Of a DNA stretch of 64,000 bases, positions 45,791-55,266 are shown one piece after another. A model generated the notes under the pieces. It made no database searches. It saw nothing but the letters and a program-made list of their open reading frames with translations, and had not been told where the DNA came from. A program made the position numbers and the translations under genes. Location of the stretch: positions 434,001-498,000 of the forward strand of contig JABFGG010000001.1 in the NCBI GenBank assembly GCA_013112575.1, written 5' to 3'. Each line of letters starts with the position of its first letter. Position 1 is the stretch's first letter. This stretch comes from Chloroflexota bacterium. Lineage in GTDB: Bacteria; Chloroflexota; Anaerolineae; Anaerolineales; UBA11579.

Positions 45791-46897
45791 ATGGCCAAGA
45801 TATTAATCGCAGGCAATGCGGTTTATCCTACTGTGCAAGCCAGAGGGATAATTGGGCAGGCAGCGGGGCATGATATCTATTGGGTGTCTGCGCATCCATC
45901 ACCGCATGCCGGCGTGCATTCTTATTGCCTGCCAGAGAGTTTCCGGGGTTCCATGATCAAGCGAGCAGTCACGGAACCGTTTCTGGTCAGTCGTGCTATC
46001 CGCCAGGTCGATCCTGATATTTTGCATGTTCACCACGCTTCAAAAGCCTTTTCCGCATTACCTCTTTCTCGTAAGCATCCACTGATCGTTTCAGTCATGG
46101 GTTCAGACATAATGCCCGACCAGGCTTTCAGGGGCATCTATAAACCCTTCATCAAACGATTACTCGATAGTGCTGATTGCATTACATCAAAAACAGAGTA
46201 TATGGATAAAGCCCTATTGAAGATCGGAGATTATCAGAAGAAGATCCGTAGGGTGACCTGGGGCATAGACCTGGCGCATTTCCGTAGAGACCGTGATGTG
46301 GAACACCTGCGCACACAGTACAATATTGATGAAGGCGACCTGGTCTTATTCGATCCGCGTGCCGCTACCCCGTTTTATAACAAACATATCATTTTGGAGG
46401 CCTTCAATCAATTTTTGAAAAATGGGGGCAAGCAGGCCCATTTAATCGTGTTGACTCTGGCACCTGACCACCGCTACCTTGCTACGCTACAGGCTATGGC
46501 CGAGGCATTTCAGATTAGAGAAAGGGTACATTTTGTAGATAAACTTGCCCACGAAGCTATGGCCGATTATTTTGCTTTGTCGAATGTGACAATTTCAATA
46601 CCTCCATCAGATGGTTTCCCCCACACGATTTATGAGGCTTTTGCATGTGGTTCGTTTCCTATATTGGGGGATCTGCCCCAATACCATGAAGCAGTGGAGC
46701 ATGAGAAATCAGGGTACTTAGTGCCCATAGGTCAGGTAGAATCCCTGGCTAAAGCTATTGATTGGTTTGTGGACCACCCTGAGGTTATTCGCCAATTCAA
46801 AATCACCGGACGTGAATATGCCAAAAAACACGCTGACAAAGATGAACAGACGCGAATAATGAACTCAATCTATTCAGATTACCTTCGCGCTACATAG
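45791..46897 (+). CDS. GT4 glycosyltransferase (368 aa), duplicate of 36467
   Basis: GT-B enzyme nearly parallel to the gene at 36467-37576 over its full length: KILIAGNAVYPTVQARGIIG, PDILHVHHASKAFSALPLS, VSVMGSDIMPDQAFRGIYKP, LFDPRAATPFYNKH and PSDGFPHTIYEAFACG (EX7E-type donor site). The GIDLAHF and HHASKAFSAL blocks show common descent with drift. It heads the second GT4/GT-C/GT-C set and may add the same sugar with a changed acceptor. It starts four bases after the barrel protein. Confidence 0.85.
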   Translation: MAKILIAGNAVYPTVQARGIIGQAAGHDIYWVSAHPSPHAGVHSYCLPESFRGSMIKRAVTEPFLVSRAIRQVDPDILHVHHASKAFSALPLSRKHPLIVSVMGSDIMPDQAFRGIYKPFIKRLLDSADCITSKTEYMDKALLKIGDYQKKIRRVTWGIDLAHFRRDRDVEHLRTQYNIDEGDLVLFDPRAATPFYNKHIILEAFNQFLKNGGKQAHLIVLTLAPDHRYLATLQAMAEAFQIRERVHFVDKLAHEAMADYFALSNVTISIPPSDGFPHTIYEAFACGSFPILGDLPQYHEAVEHEKSGYLVPIGQVESLAKAIDWFVDHPEVIRQFKITGREYAKKHADKDEQTRIMNSIYSDYLRAT

Positions 46898-46914
46898 CCG
46901 CTTTATACGCACAT

Positions 46915-48594
46915 ATGTCACAATCCCCTGCTTTTGCCAACCGCTTGCAGAGCGAGTTTCTGGTTCGCTGGCTTCCATTGCTGGCGATCCTGGTTGGGGC
47001 GCTTGCGCTGCGCCTGATTTTCTTCACGGGCATGGTCAGGGGGGATGATTTCAATTATGCACATGCAGCGTATGACCTTTCTCTCGGGGAATTGAACCTG
47101 GGAGGATGGAATGGTTCTGGCCGCCTTGGTTTGTATTTACCAGTTGCGGTTTTGTATCGTCTCTTCGATGCCAGTGAAGTTACAACTTTGGCGTTCCCTG
47201 TTTTTGCTTCCCTCCTCAGTGTTGTTTGCGTTTATGGAATTGCGGATCATTTTTCAGGACAGGCTAGTGGTCTATTCGCTGCCTATTTGTGTGCCTTATT
47301 GCCGCTCGATATTGTATTGGCTACAGACTTACTGCCGGATGGCCCCACGGCGGCCTTCTCCACTGGAGCAGTGTTTGCTTATCTACTAGCTTCACAGAAA
47401 AGAGGGAAGCCAGCCGTTCTATTTTATTTATTGAGTTTTGCGGCTTTAGCCTGGGCCATTCTTATTAAACCTGTAGCGGTCATTACCTTAATTTTTATCT
47501 CTTTTCATTTGATGTGGCGCTTGTTTGTTCATAAGAAAGAACGAATTCTTGGATCTAAAATAATCCAGGCTAGCTGGTTCAAGTATTCATTGATCGCATT
47601 AGTCCTTGCAGTTGTATTAGCTCTTTTGTTTTCATACCTGCGCATTGAGAGACGTATTTTTATTTTTGCATTTAGCCGGGCAGCAACTGATTTAGCCAAG
47701 CTGTTCATTACCGGGGAAACCGATGTTGTATTTCCACAACTGCATGTAACCCAAACGAACCTCTTTTGGGTCTTCACGCCGCTCTTTTTGATTGCGTTTA
47801 TATATGCACTCACCCGGCAAAGAAACCAATTAGGTTTTGTGCTGCTCTGGTTGAGCGTAGCTTACCTGTATTATGAATGGGGTACGATCAACACCGACAT
47901 CACTCGTTATGAACCGGTCGAAATCTTCACAGAAGCGCGCAGTATGTTGTTTTTACTTGCGCCACTGATAGTCCTGGCGGGAGCATATCTTTCCCAAGGT
48001 GTGCCGCCATCAATTACTCGATGGCTATTACCTGTTTTATTGTGGGCAGTTGTTGCAATTGCTTATTTCCTGAAGACAGATATTTACTCTGGAACGTTAT
48101 CCACATATTTGCAAACGGCCTCACTCGCGGCTGTGTTTCTGGCGTTGATCAGTCCTGTTTTTATCATGAATAACACTGGGCGTTGGAAACAGCTTATCAC
48201 TGTCGGCTATATTCTGGTTTTGTCTTTGGCTACATTCTTGCCAGCCCCGGTCTATCATCCCAGTTATGTACAGGCGGATCGAGAGGAAATCGAGTTGCTG
48301 CGCTTAGCAAGTGATTATTTACAAGAACCAGGTTTGCCGATCTATACTAATGTGCCTAGAAAATTGAATTATGCAACGGATTTCGACCTGGGCTTCAATT
48401 GGTTAGATAGGACCAACGTGGATACAGACGATCTCATTCTAGATATTTCTGTGAGTAGCCCTACCGGTATTGCGGCCTATGTGGTTTTTCTTGGAAACTC
48501 CAGTAGTGACACAAGTGGTTGGATGCCAGTAGCAAAGCTAGAATCGTCCAATTACAACACTACTGTAACCGTCTTTCAAATCTCTGAAAACTAG
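46915..48594 (+). CDS. GT-C/PMT-like membrane glycosyltransferase B1 (559 aa)
   Basis: Paralogue of the 38695-40386 protein along its whole length, with the same FFTGMVRGDDFNYAH acidic loop after TM1 and ATDLLPDGPTAAFSTGAVF near 143. About a dozen hydrophobic segments are present (for example about 20-40, 72-100, 110-135, 158-195, 220-240, 280-300, 345-365, 375-392). It is predicted to use a polyprenyl-phosphate sugar on the outer face of the membrane. Its tail (about 470-559) is soluble and ends near VVFLGNSSSD, like copy A1. It follows its GT4 partner by 17 bases and precedes B2 by three. Confidence 0.72.
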   Translation: MSQSPAFANRLQSEFLVRWLPLLAILVGALALRLIFFTGMVRGDDFNYAHAAYDLSLGELNLGGWNGSGRLGLYLPVAVLYRLFDASEVTTLAFPVFASLLSVVCVYGIADHFSGQASGLFAAYLCALLPLDIVLATDLLPDGPTAAFSTGAVFAYLLASQKRGKPAVLFYLLSFAALAWAILIKPVAVITLIFISFHLMWRLFVHKKERILGSKIIQASWFKYSLIALVLAVVLALLFSYLRIERRIFIFAFSRAATDLAKLFITGETDVVFPQLHVTQTNLFWVFTPLFLIAFIYALTRQRNQLGFVLLWLSVAYLYYEWGTINTDITRYEPVEIFTEARSMLFLLAPLIVLAGAYLSQGVPPSITRWLLPVLLWAVVAIAYFLKTDIYSGTLSTYLQTASLAAVFLALISPVFIMNNTGRWKQLITVGYILVLSLATFLPAPVYHPSYVQADREEIELLRLASDYLQEPGLPIYTNVPRKLNYATDFDLGFNWLDRTNVDTDDLILDISVSSPTGIAAYVVFLGNSSSDTSGWMPVAKLESSNYNTTVTVFQISEN

Positions 48595-48597
48595 CTC

Positions 48598-50838
48598 ATG
48601 ACGATGAAATTGCCTGGCTACTTGCGGTCACGACCTTGGCTAATGCCTTTTGTGTTAGTGATTGCTTTAGCTGTACTTATGCGTATCCTCTTCTTTGTGG
48701 GTGCAGGATTTGATAACAACTTGCCGGTCATTGGGGACATCTTAGAGATTACGAATAACCTGGGCAAAGACCCAACCCTGTCTATTCAAAGTGGTTTGGC
48801 TGACTTGCGCGCTTCAATTGGTGTTCGCAAAGTTTTGCTTTATTCGCCCCTTGTATTATTCTATGCTTTGTTTGGCTTCAGTCACACTGTAACAGTGGCG
48901 TATTCATTGTTGAGTTCCATCATAGGGGCCATCAGCATTTTTTGTCTCGTAGCCTTCCTCATTGATAAGAAAATTGCGCTGGCTGCACTATTCATTTGGG
49001 CCATAAATCCAATCGAGGTTTTCTCAGCAACCATCTTTGCACCCAATGCCTTTGTGACCATGTTGACAGTCTTCGCATTGGCGATTTTCTTATTCTCCGA
49101 AAGGGAAGATATCCGCATAGGCATGTGGATCGGCCTGCTAATTCTATTCGTCGTGGCTGCGATTGAACCGTTTTTAGCGGGTGTTTATATTCTGTTTCTG
49201 GTATTTCGATTTACCTCTCAACGTATGCCACCTAACAAGCTCCTGGCAGCCCTCCTGATCCTGCTTTTTTCAGTGTGGCTAGCAGGTTCATTTTTGGGTT
49301 TTCTCCCCGCTCAGGCAAATTTCACTTTTTATGCCTTGCTCTTGTCCCAACCCGAAACCCTTCTGCTTTTCCCAATATTGGTGTTTTCTGTAACAGTCCC
49401 ACTGTTCAGGAATGAAAAAGTTAACCATACTCTCATCGCCTGGCTGGTACTGGCTGCTGTTGCTGCTTTCGTGAACGAACAGATGCCAGGTAATAGTGTC
49501 CAAGATAGGTGGTTATATTGGTTGCATATCACATTGCCTATTATTTTTTTAGGGGCAGAATACTTCGCCGGATCGATAGATAAAGAAAAGGTTAATAAGG
49601 GGATGGTTATTTCTTCGCTATTGCTAGGATTCGGGGCCTGGTTAGGGCTTCTTGGCCAACAGGCATTCATTGGGCCTTACGCTGGTAACCAGTTGACCAG
49701 TTTGAGTTCTATTTTTCCCATTTTCCGCATGATTTCCGGCTTATTTCTTATTGGTCTCTTTCTAAGCCCCATTCTGATTTCCCGTGAGCGAAATGTACTA
49801 AGGTCATGGGTTCCAATGATTCTAGTTATCCTTCTTGGCTTTGCTTTCTTACCAATGGTGGAATCGCGAGTGGATGATTACCGCTATCGTCTAATATCTG
49901 CTCGTGAGATTGTTGGCTCCCTGGAAAAGCAGGATTTGGAGTTACCGCTACTTGTTGAATCTGCGCGTATGGAAGAGCTGCTAAATTTTGTTGCTGGCTA
50001 CGATTGGCCTAAAGCTGCAAATGAGTATGGTTTGCTTCCCAGTCCACTGAAGCGAATCCCGCGGGACCTGGGAACAATCGAAGATGCATACGTGCTCTTA
50101 CAAGAGGATTTCTTGGATCAGGAAATTCCTGGCAACTGGGTGAGACTAGGGTCTGCGGGTGAACTAGGCAAGCCTCGCTGGGCTCTATACCGAAGCCTTA
50201 CACGTGCTGAGGCGGAGCGTGTACAAACAGACCTGATGTATTCTATCGATACGTCTCTAGGGGCCGACACTTATAACTCTCTTTACGAAATCAACATAAA
50301 TCTTGGCTTTGAATGTGAGGCCATTGAAGCCTGGATAAATGCCAGGCAGTTCTCGAAGGAGGAGATGACGTATATTCCCATCAGCTCTGAACTCGATTGT
50401 TTGGACGATATGGCATGGATAGACCTGGTCGATCCTCAAAAATTACGTTACGTATATCTGGTTGTGGGTGCCAATTTCGAACCTGCAGGTGCTGGTTTAG
50501 AGGACTTTCCATACCGGCAGATTTCACATAAACATCGTTTCTTTGATGACCCTCGTGTAGTAGACTTAAAACTTGTATTAGAGCCAAATTCCCTATATTT
50601 ATATGAGGTTCTGGTCAGGTCTGATTTCCCCACAATGACCTTGTTTTGGGATGATGGGGCGAGCAAAGATTATCTGGAGATGCGCACCTACCCGGAATGG
50701 GAACGCCTGGCAGTACTGCTAGCAACACCTGCCTGGGAGGGTGTTCCTACGGAAGTACGAATATCGCCTGTTTTGTTTGACCATCTAGGCTTCGTTGATC
50801 TCGCAGATTGGGATCTGTGGGAACTTTCTGTTCCATAA
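48598..50838 (+). CDS. GT-C-like membrane protein B2 with C-terminal soluble domain (746 aa)
   Basis: Counterpart of 40411-42618: a multi-helix membrane half (to about 440) and a C-terminal soluble half with a TPR-like part (TYNSLYEININLGFECEAIEAW) and a beta-rich end, SPVLFDHLGFVDLADWDLWEL. The membrane half is much diverged from A2, while the last 80 residues stay similar. The acidic GDD loop is missing here too. The repeated retention of A2/B2 next to A1/B1 suggests a two-protein membrane complex. It starts at ATG 48598 and is followed ten bases later by the second flippase. Confidence 0.6.
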   Translation: MTMKLPGYLRSRPWLMPFVLVIALAVLMRILFFVGAGFDNNLPVIGDILEITNNLGKDPTLSIQSGLADLRASIGVRKVLLYSPLVLFYALFGFSHTVTVAYSLLSSIIGAISIFCLVAFLIDKKIALAALFIWAINPIEVFSATIFAPNAFVTMLTVFALAIFLFSEREDIRIGMWIGLLILFVVAAIEPFLAGVYILFLVFRFTSQRMPPNKLLAALLILLFSVWLAGSFLGFLPAQANFTFYALLLSQPETLLLFPILVFSVTVPLFRNEKVNHTLIAWLVLAAVAAFVNEQMPGNSVQDRWLYWLHITLPIIFLGAEYFAGSIDKEKVNKGMVISSLLLGFGAWLGLLGQQAFIGPYAGNQLTSLSSIFPIFRMISGLFLIGLFLSPILISRERNVLRSWVPMILVILLGFAFLPMVESRVDDYRYRLISAREIVGSLEKQDLELPLLVESARMEELLNFVAGYDWPKAANEYGLLPSPLKRIPRDLGTIEDAYVLLQEDFLDQEIPGNWVRLGSAGELGKPRWALYRSLTRAEAERVQTDLMYSIDTSLGADTYNSLYEININLGFECEAIEAWINARQFSKEEMTYIPISSELDCLDDMAWIDLVDPQKLRYVYLVVGANFEPAGAGLEDFPYRQISHKHRFFDDPRVVDLKLVLEPNSLYLYEVLVRSDFPTMTLFWDDGASKDYLEMRTYPEWERLAVLLATPAWEGVPTEVRISPVLFDHLGFVDLADWDLWELSVP

Positions 50839-50847
50839 AACAAACAG

Positions 50848-52323
50848 ATGCGTTCACAAGAAGCAAGTTTTTTAGCATTCGGGAAAGATCTTTTTACCTA
50901 TGGAATATTAGAGGGGATCGCCAGGATGATCAGTTTCCTGCTGCTGCCGATTTTTACCCGTGTCTTTGCTACCGATCAATTCGGCGCGCTGGACATCATC
51001 GTCACTATGACGAGTTTGCTTTCTACGCTGGCCTCGATGTCTCTGCCAAGCGCCATTAACCGCTACTATAACTCCTATGGAAGTGAGAAACGCCCAGTTC
51101 TTCATACGACCTTGTTACTTGCCGTCACCTTAGTTAGTGTGCTGCTTTTTGGTACTGGCTGGTTGCTTTCTGATTATTTGGCAGTTTTGTTGATCGGTAC
51201 GCGCGATTTTTCAGGCTTTATTGTGCTTGGGTTTCTTGCGGCCAGCTTTACTGCTATTTCCTGGGTACCGCAAGCCTTGCTGCGAATGGACCGGCAAATC
51301 GTCAGGTATAACATCCTGAATATTCTTTATGCTTTGCTCTACGCTGGCAGCGCTCTGCTATTTGTTTTTCAGTTTTCTCTTGGACTTGCTGGTGTCTTTT
51401 GGGGCGCAGTCCTGGCTTCATTTATACAAGTGTTGCTCTCCCTGTATTGGACACGCAATAATATTGCCCCAAGGATATCGGCTGCATATTTGGTCCGGTC
51501 ATTGAGATACAGCCTTCCACTTGTGCCAAGTGTGATGGTGAACTGGGTGAACAAACAGTCTGATCGCTTGGTGCTTTTGTTCTTTATTGGCCTCAGCGCT
51601 GTGGGCATCTTTGCTGCTGCTACAAGGATCGCAACGGTCATTGAATTATTCCTTACTATTTTCCGCAGGTCCTGGACACCTTATTCAATGCGCCTATTGG
51701 AAACAGAATCAGAAACACGTGACCAATTTTATGCGCAATCCTTGCTCTATTTCCTTGCTGGCTTTTTTGTTTTGGCCTTGTTCTTTTCCAGCATAGCGCC
51801 AGAATTCTTCGCTTTGATTGTGTCAGGCGAATTTGCTATCGGTATTGTGATTGTTCCCTGGGTAATGGGGGGGCTTATCCTACATTTTGCCGGACACATA
51901 GCCAGCATGGGTATTCTAATCGATGAAAAGACTCACTTGATTCCCATTGCCTCATGGACGGGAGCGATCTTGAATGTTGTATTGGCTATAATACTCATCC
52001 GAACCTTTGGGCTGCCGGGAGCGGCCGTGGGCCAATTCTTGGCAAGCTTAATCAAAGGTATTTTGTTATTGATGTTTTCTCACAGATCGTCGAGCATTCG
52101 CTTTAATACTTCAAAACTCTTTGTGATTCTATCGATTTATTCTTTGGCTTCTGGAACCCTGTTGACCATATTCTCAATGGACATTTCACCAGTTCTATCA
52201 TTCTTATTCCGAATTTCGGTTCCTTTGATATCTTCAGGACTGTTGGGCTATTTGGTTTTAGATGCAAAGGCCATAGCTGCTTTACGCGCTCTTTCAGCCA
52301 GATACCTTCGGCGAACCTCATAG
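50848..52323 (+). CDS. Wzx-type oligosaccharide flippase 2 (491 aa)
   Basis: Polysaccharide-flippase protein of the MATE/MOP superfamily with about 12-14 hydrophobic segments. It starts with KDLFTYGILEGIARMISFLL and FTRVFATDQFGALDIIV, the conserved first helix and loop of RfbX/Wzx-like proteins. The sequence is only distantly related to flippase 1 (27891-29402). It lies last in the GT4/GT-C series and should export the lipid-linked unit made by that set. It ends 26 bases before the convergent GT and a hairpin. Confidence 0.87.
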   Translation: MRSQEASFLAFGKDLFTYGILEGIARMISFLLLPIFTRVFATDQFGALDIIVTMTSLLSTLASMSLPSAINRYYNSYGSEKRPVLHTTLLLAVTLVSVLLFGTGWLLSDYLAVLLIGTRDFSGFIVLGFLAASFTAISWVPQALLRMDRQIVRYNILNILYALLYAGSALLFVFQFSLGLAGVFWGAVLASFIQVLLSLYWTRNNIAPRISAAYLVRSLRYSLPLVPSVMVNWVNKQSDRLVLLFFIGLSAVGIFAAATRIATVIELFLTIFRRSWTPYSMRLLETESETRDQFYAQSLLYFLAGFFVLALFFSSIAPEFFALIVSGEFAIGIVIVPWVMGGLILHFAGHIASMGILIDEKTHLIPIASWTGAILNVVLAIILIRTFGLPGAAVGQFLASLIKGILLLMFSHRSSSIRFNTSKLFVILSIYSLASGTLLTIFSMDISPVLSFLFRISVPLISSGLLGYLVLDAKAIAALRALSARYLRRTS

Positions 52324-52340
52324 AAGAACGAATGTTTATT

Positions 52341-52360
52341 GGCTAGAATTTATTCTAGCC
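52341..52360. terminator. Hairpin between convergent genes
   Basis: GGCTAGAA, loop TTTA, TTCTAGCC form a perfect eight-base stem at the junction of the plus-strand flippase and the minus-strand glycosyltransferase, overlapping the GT stop codon. It could end transcription from both sides. There is no clear run of T on either side, so the assignment as an intrinsic terminator is weak. Confidence 0.4.
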
Positions 52361-53516
52361 CTGCCAGGATAGTCTTTACTCTTGTCGCCGGACTGTAGTT
52401 GAGAGCATATTCTTTTGAGGCGTTCTGAGCCAATTTGTCTCGCAAATTACTGTCTTTGATCAGCCGCCTGATTGCCTTTGCCCACGCCTCCACATCGTCA
52501 GGTGGAACCAATAATGCTGTTTCTTCGTGACGCAACATCTCTCGATGTGCTGGAATATCTGAGGCCACTATTGATTTTTCATAAGCCATATATTGGGGGA
52601 TCTTAAGCGGTGAAAGCCCGAGGCCATACGGGGCTCTGGGGCTAGGTCTGAGTTGTAAGGGGGCAAGAGCAATATCAAAGAGGCCCAAGTAATAAGGGAT
52701 TTCGTTTGCGGGTTTATGTCCATAAAAAAAGATATTGCTGTTTTGGTTCCATGCTTCGGCATAGCTTTTCCAATAGGCGACAGTTTCTGAGTTTCCCCCG
52801 ACGATATGGAAGGCGACATCAGGTATTTGTGATGCCGCTTGGCATAGTATCTCTGTCCCACGTAACCCAATTGTGTCCAGATAACCTGTATATCCCACGT
52901 GCTTGTTATACCGTTTGCCCGCGAAGTTGTTTTTGAAAAAAGTGGGCTTGTCTTCATTGTTAAACGTGATTGGCTCTTCCGCGCTGAGTCTGGCAATAAT
53001 GAGCCTTTGGGTAGGCAGACGCTCCTGCAACATCTTTGAAAGCATGTCGGTTGTGACTACGATAGCTAGAAAATTCTTGCGTCGAACGAGTCTTTTAAAG
53101 AGAAACTTTTGAAAAATGTTCTTGCCTAAAGGTCCCAAACTATGCATTTCATAGACAATAGGAATATTTTCTGGCACAAAGAATAGCTCAAGGAGAGTTA
53201 ACCGGCTATAGATTAGATCCGGTTTTAGTTTGACGATTAATTTCCTGGCAGTAATGCCTCCTTTGATGCTTTCAAACAACCCAGTCAGTGGTATTTTGCT
53301 CTTGTTTTTGCGCGATTGACGCGTATGGATTTGAAAACCACCGTGCAAACCATAGTACTCAAAAATGTTTTGGGAATCGTTATTGAATGACCGCCCAATA
53401 AGATTTACCTGGTGGCCCTCATCACTAAAGGCTTGACACATTTTGATGATACTAAGAGTGTGTGTTGTTTCGGATGGAAAGATCGCCTTAGAAAGATAGA
53501 CAATGCGTTTATTCAT
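52350..53516 (-). CDS. GT4-like glycosyltransferase (388 aa), coupled to AsnB
   Basis: GT-B enzyme with RIVYLSKAIFPSETTHTLSI, YSRLTLLELFFVP, HVGYTGYLDTIGLRGTEIL and SPLKIPQYMAYEKSIVASDI in the donor domain, where the KIPQYMA segment marks the Lys/Glu region. I place the start at the ATG at 53516 overlapping the AsnB stop by eight bases; a longer frame to 53600 lies within AsnB. This is the third AsnB-GT overlap. It ends convergently opposite flippase 2. Sugar unknown. Confidence 0.82.
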   Translation of the reverse strand: MNKRIVYLSKAIFPSETTHTLSIIKMCQAFSDEGHQVNLIGRSFNNDSQNIFEYYGLHGGFQIHTRQSRKNKSKIPLTGLFESIKGGITARKLIVKLKPDLIYSRLTLLELFFVPENIPIVYEMHSLGPLGKNIFQKFLFKRLVRRKNFLAIVVTTDMLSKMLQERLPTQRLIIARLSAEEPITFNNEDKPTFFKNNFAGKRYNKHVGYTGYLDTIGLRGTEILCQAASQIPDVAFHIVGGNSETVAYWKSYAEAWNQNSNIFFYGHKPANEIPYYLGLFDIALAPLQLRPSPRAPYGLGLSPLKIPQYMAYEKSIVASDIPAHREMLRHEETALLVPPDDVEAWAKAIRRLIKDSNLRDKLAQNASKEYALNYSPATRVKTILAGLE

Positions 53517-55233
53517 AACCAAGTGTTTGTTGTAAGAGGGCTTCTTGTATACTTCCATACTGGCTTCTGAGATTTGATTTCCAGCCAAAATCCGGGACAC
53601 TGAATCCTTGTTTTTTCCGGTAGAGAATTGAACCCGGGAGCAATCCTTCCAGTGAATATTTCAAACCACCTTTTAGTAGATTGTTCTTGTAAATAAACTC
53701 CTCTGGCAAACCAAATGCAAATTCGACTATTTTTGTGGAGAGTAAGGGGGGGCGACATTCTAGACCCACTGCCATGCTGACACGGTCAACTTTCGTCAAA
53801 ATATCGTCAGGTAAATAGGTATGGAAATCCATTACTTGTGCGGCTTTTCGTGGGGATAGTTTCTGATTAAAATGGGCGCGGTAGGCCCAGAGTGCATCAT
53901 AATCACCTGGAATTCCGAGCTTTTTGCTCCATAAGATTAGTTTTTTTTCCGGTAAGCTTTTCCGGAGGCGTGCGTACATAGCAATGGGGTCTTTTATTTG
54001 TAAAAGCTCGATGAGTCTTTTGTGAGGCAGCCAACTAGGTATAGGAAACATCGGAAGATTAGAAAACACTTTACTGTTCTGCAAATCATGGATAAGTTTG
54101 TAGTCAGCGTACCAAGGATAACCCCCGAAAAGTTCATCACCACCATCCCCTGAAAGGACAACCGTAACATGCCGACGAGCGAACTCACTGATGAGATACG
54201 TGGGTACACAAGAGGTGTCCCCGAAAGGCTCGTCAAACCAATTTGCCATTTTCTCTGCGAGATTCTCCATCTCAATATTTAGAAAAGTGAAGGACCTGTG
54301 GTGGCTGTTTGTTAGTGTAGCAACTTCTTTCGCATAAGGGGCTTCGGTGCGTCCAGAACCGGTGAAGTCAACATAGAATGTTAAGGGTTGTGAAGCTTCC
54401 TTGGCCCCCATGTAGGTAACTATTGAGGAGTCAATCCCTCCACTAAGTAAAAAGCCTAATGGGACGTCACTGATTAGCTGATCTTCTACATTTTGTTCTA
54501 GAAGAGAAACCAATTCTTTCCGCAAATCAGTGTGAGATTCATCTCGTTCTTCAACGGAAAGCGACCAATAGGGTTGAACAGATATTGTACTTTCGGTTAG
54601 ACTAAAACGCATTAAACTGGCGGCAGGCAATTTGTAAATCCCTCGGTAAAGACTCTTAGGAGCAGGGATGAAGCGGTAGGTCAGGAAATCAAAAATGGCG
54701 CTTTCATCTACCGAAGGTTCTTCTTTACCAAGCCAGCTGGTAAGTGCCTTGAGTTCGGATGCCCAGGCAAAGCGATGGCCGTCATGAAAATAATATAGTG
54801 GTTTTATACCTACACGATCACGAATGGCGAAAAGTTTTTGCTTTTCCGCATCAAAAATAATGACAATGTACATGCCTTCAATGCGCTTAGCCAAACCTTC
54901 CAGACCCCAATGCTGGTAACCATATAAAGCAACCTCAGAATCCGATTGGGAGAAGAAAGTGTAGCCTGCTTTTTCAAGCTCAGTCCGGAGTGCTTTAAAG
55001 TTATAGATCTCCCCATTAACTGTGATGGCAACATTTTTGTCTTCTGTAACCATTGGCTGACGCCCTGCATCTGACAGATCGATAATGCTTAGTCGCCGTT
55101 GCCCCATGTATAGTCCATCGTGTATCCATTCCCCGGATTGGTCAGGTCCGCGGTGTTGTAGAATATCCCGTGCTTTTCGGGCACGAGACTTGTCTAAGTC
55201 TTGGGGATCATAAACTCCAAATAAACCGCACAC
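53509..55233 (-). CDS. AsnB-type glutamine-dependent amidotransferase (574 aa)
   Basis: Asparagine synthetase family, the shortest of the four here. It has Cys2 in MCGLFGVYDP, HRGPDQSG near 28, ITVNGEIYNF near 70, SGGIDSS at about 254-260 and GDGGDELFGGYP near 351. Missing length lies mainly in the C-terminal part compared with the 632-649 residue copies, yet all known active-site blocks are present. The stop overlaps the following GT4 start by eight bases. Its upstream neighbour is a TylF-like methyltransferase 33 bases away, so a small three-gene minus-strand operon is likely, sitting between two plus-strand blocks. Role as uronic-acid amidase partner is inferred. Confidence 0.9.
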   Translation of the reverse strand: MCGLFGVYDPQDLDKSRARKARDILQHRGPDQSGEWIHDGLYMGQRRLSIIDLSDAGRQPMVTEDKNVAITVNGEIYNFKALRTELEKAGYTFFSQSDSEVALYGYQHWGLEGLAKRIEGMYIVIIFDAEKQKLFAIRDRVGIKPLYYFHDGHRFAWASELKALTSWLGKEEPSVDESAIFDFLTYRFIPAPKSLYRGIYKLPAASLMRFSLTESTISVQPYWSLSVEERDESHTDLRKELVSLLEQNVEDQLISDVPLGFLLSGGIDSSIVTYMGAKEASQPLTFYVDFTGSGRTEAPYAKEVATLTNSHHRSFTFLNIEMENLAEKMANWFDEPFGDTSCVPTYLISEFARRHVTVVLSGDGGDELFGGYPWYADYKLIHDLQNSKVFSNLPMFPIPSWLPHKRLIELLQIKDPIAMYARLRKSLPEKKLILWSKKLGIPGDYDALWAYRAHFNQKLSPRKAAQVMDFHTYLPDDILTKVDRVSMAVGLECRPPLLSTKIVEFAFGLPEEFIYKNNLLKGGLKYSLEGLLPGSILYRKKQGFSVPDFGWKSNLRSQYGSIQEALLQQTLGYE

Positions 55234-55266
55234 GATGATCTCTATTGATTGAGCAGAGAAAGATTA

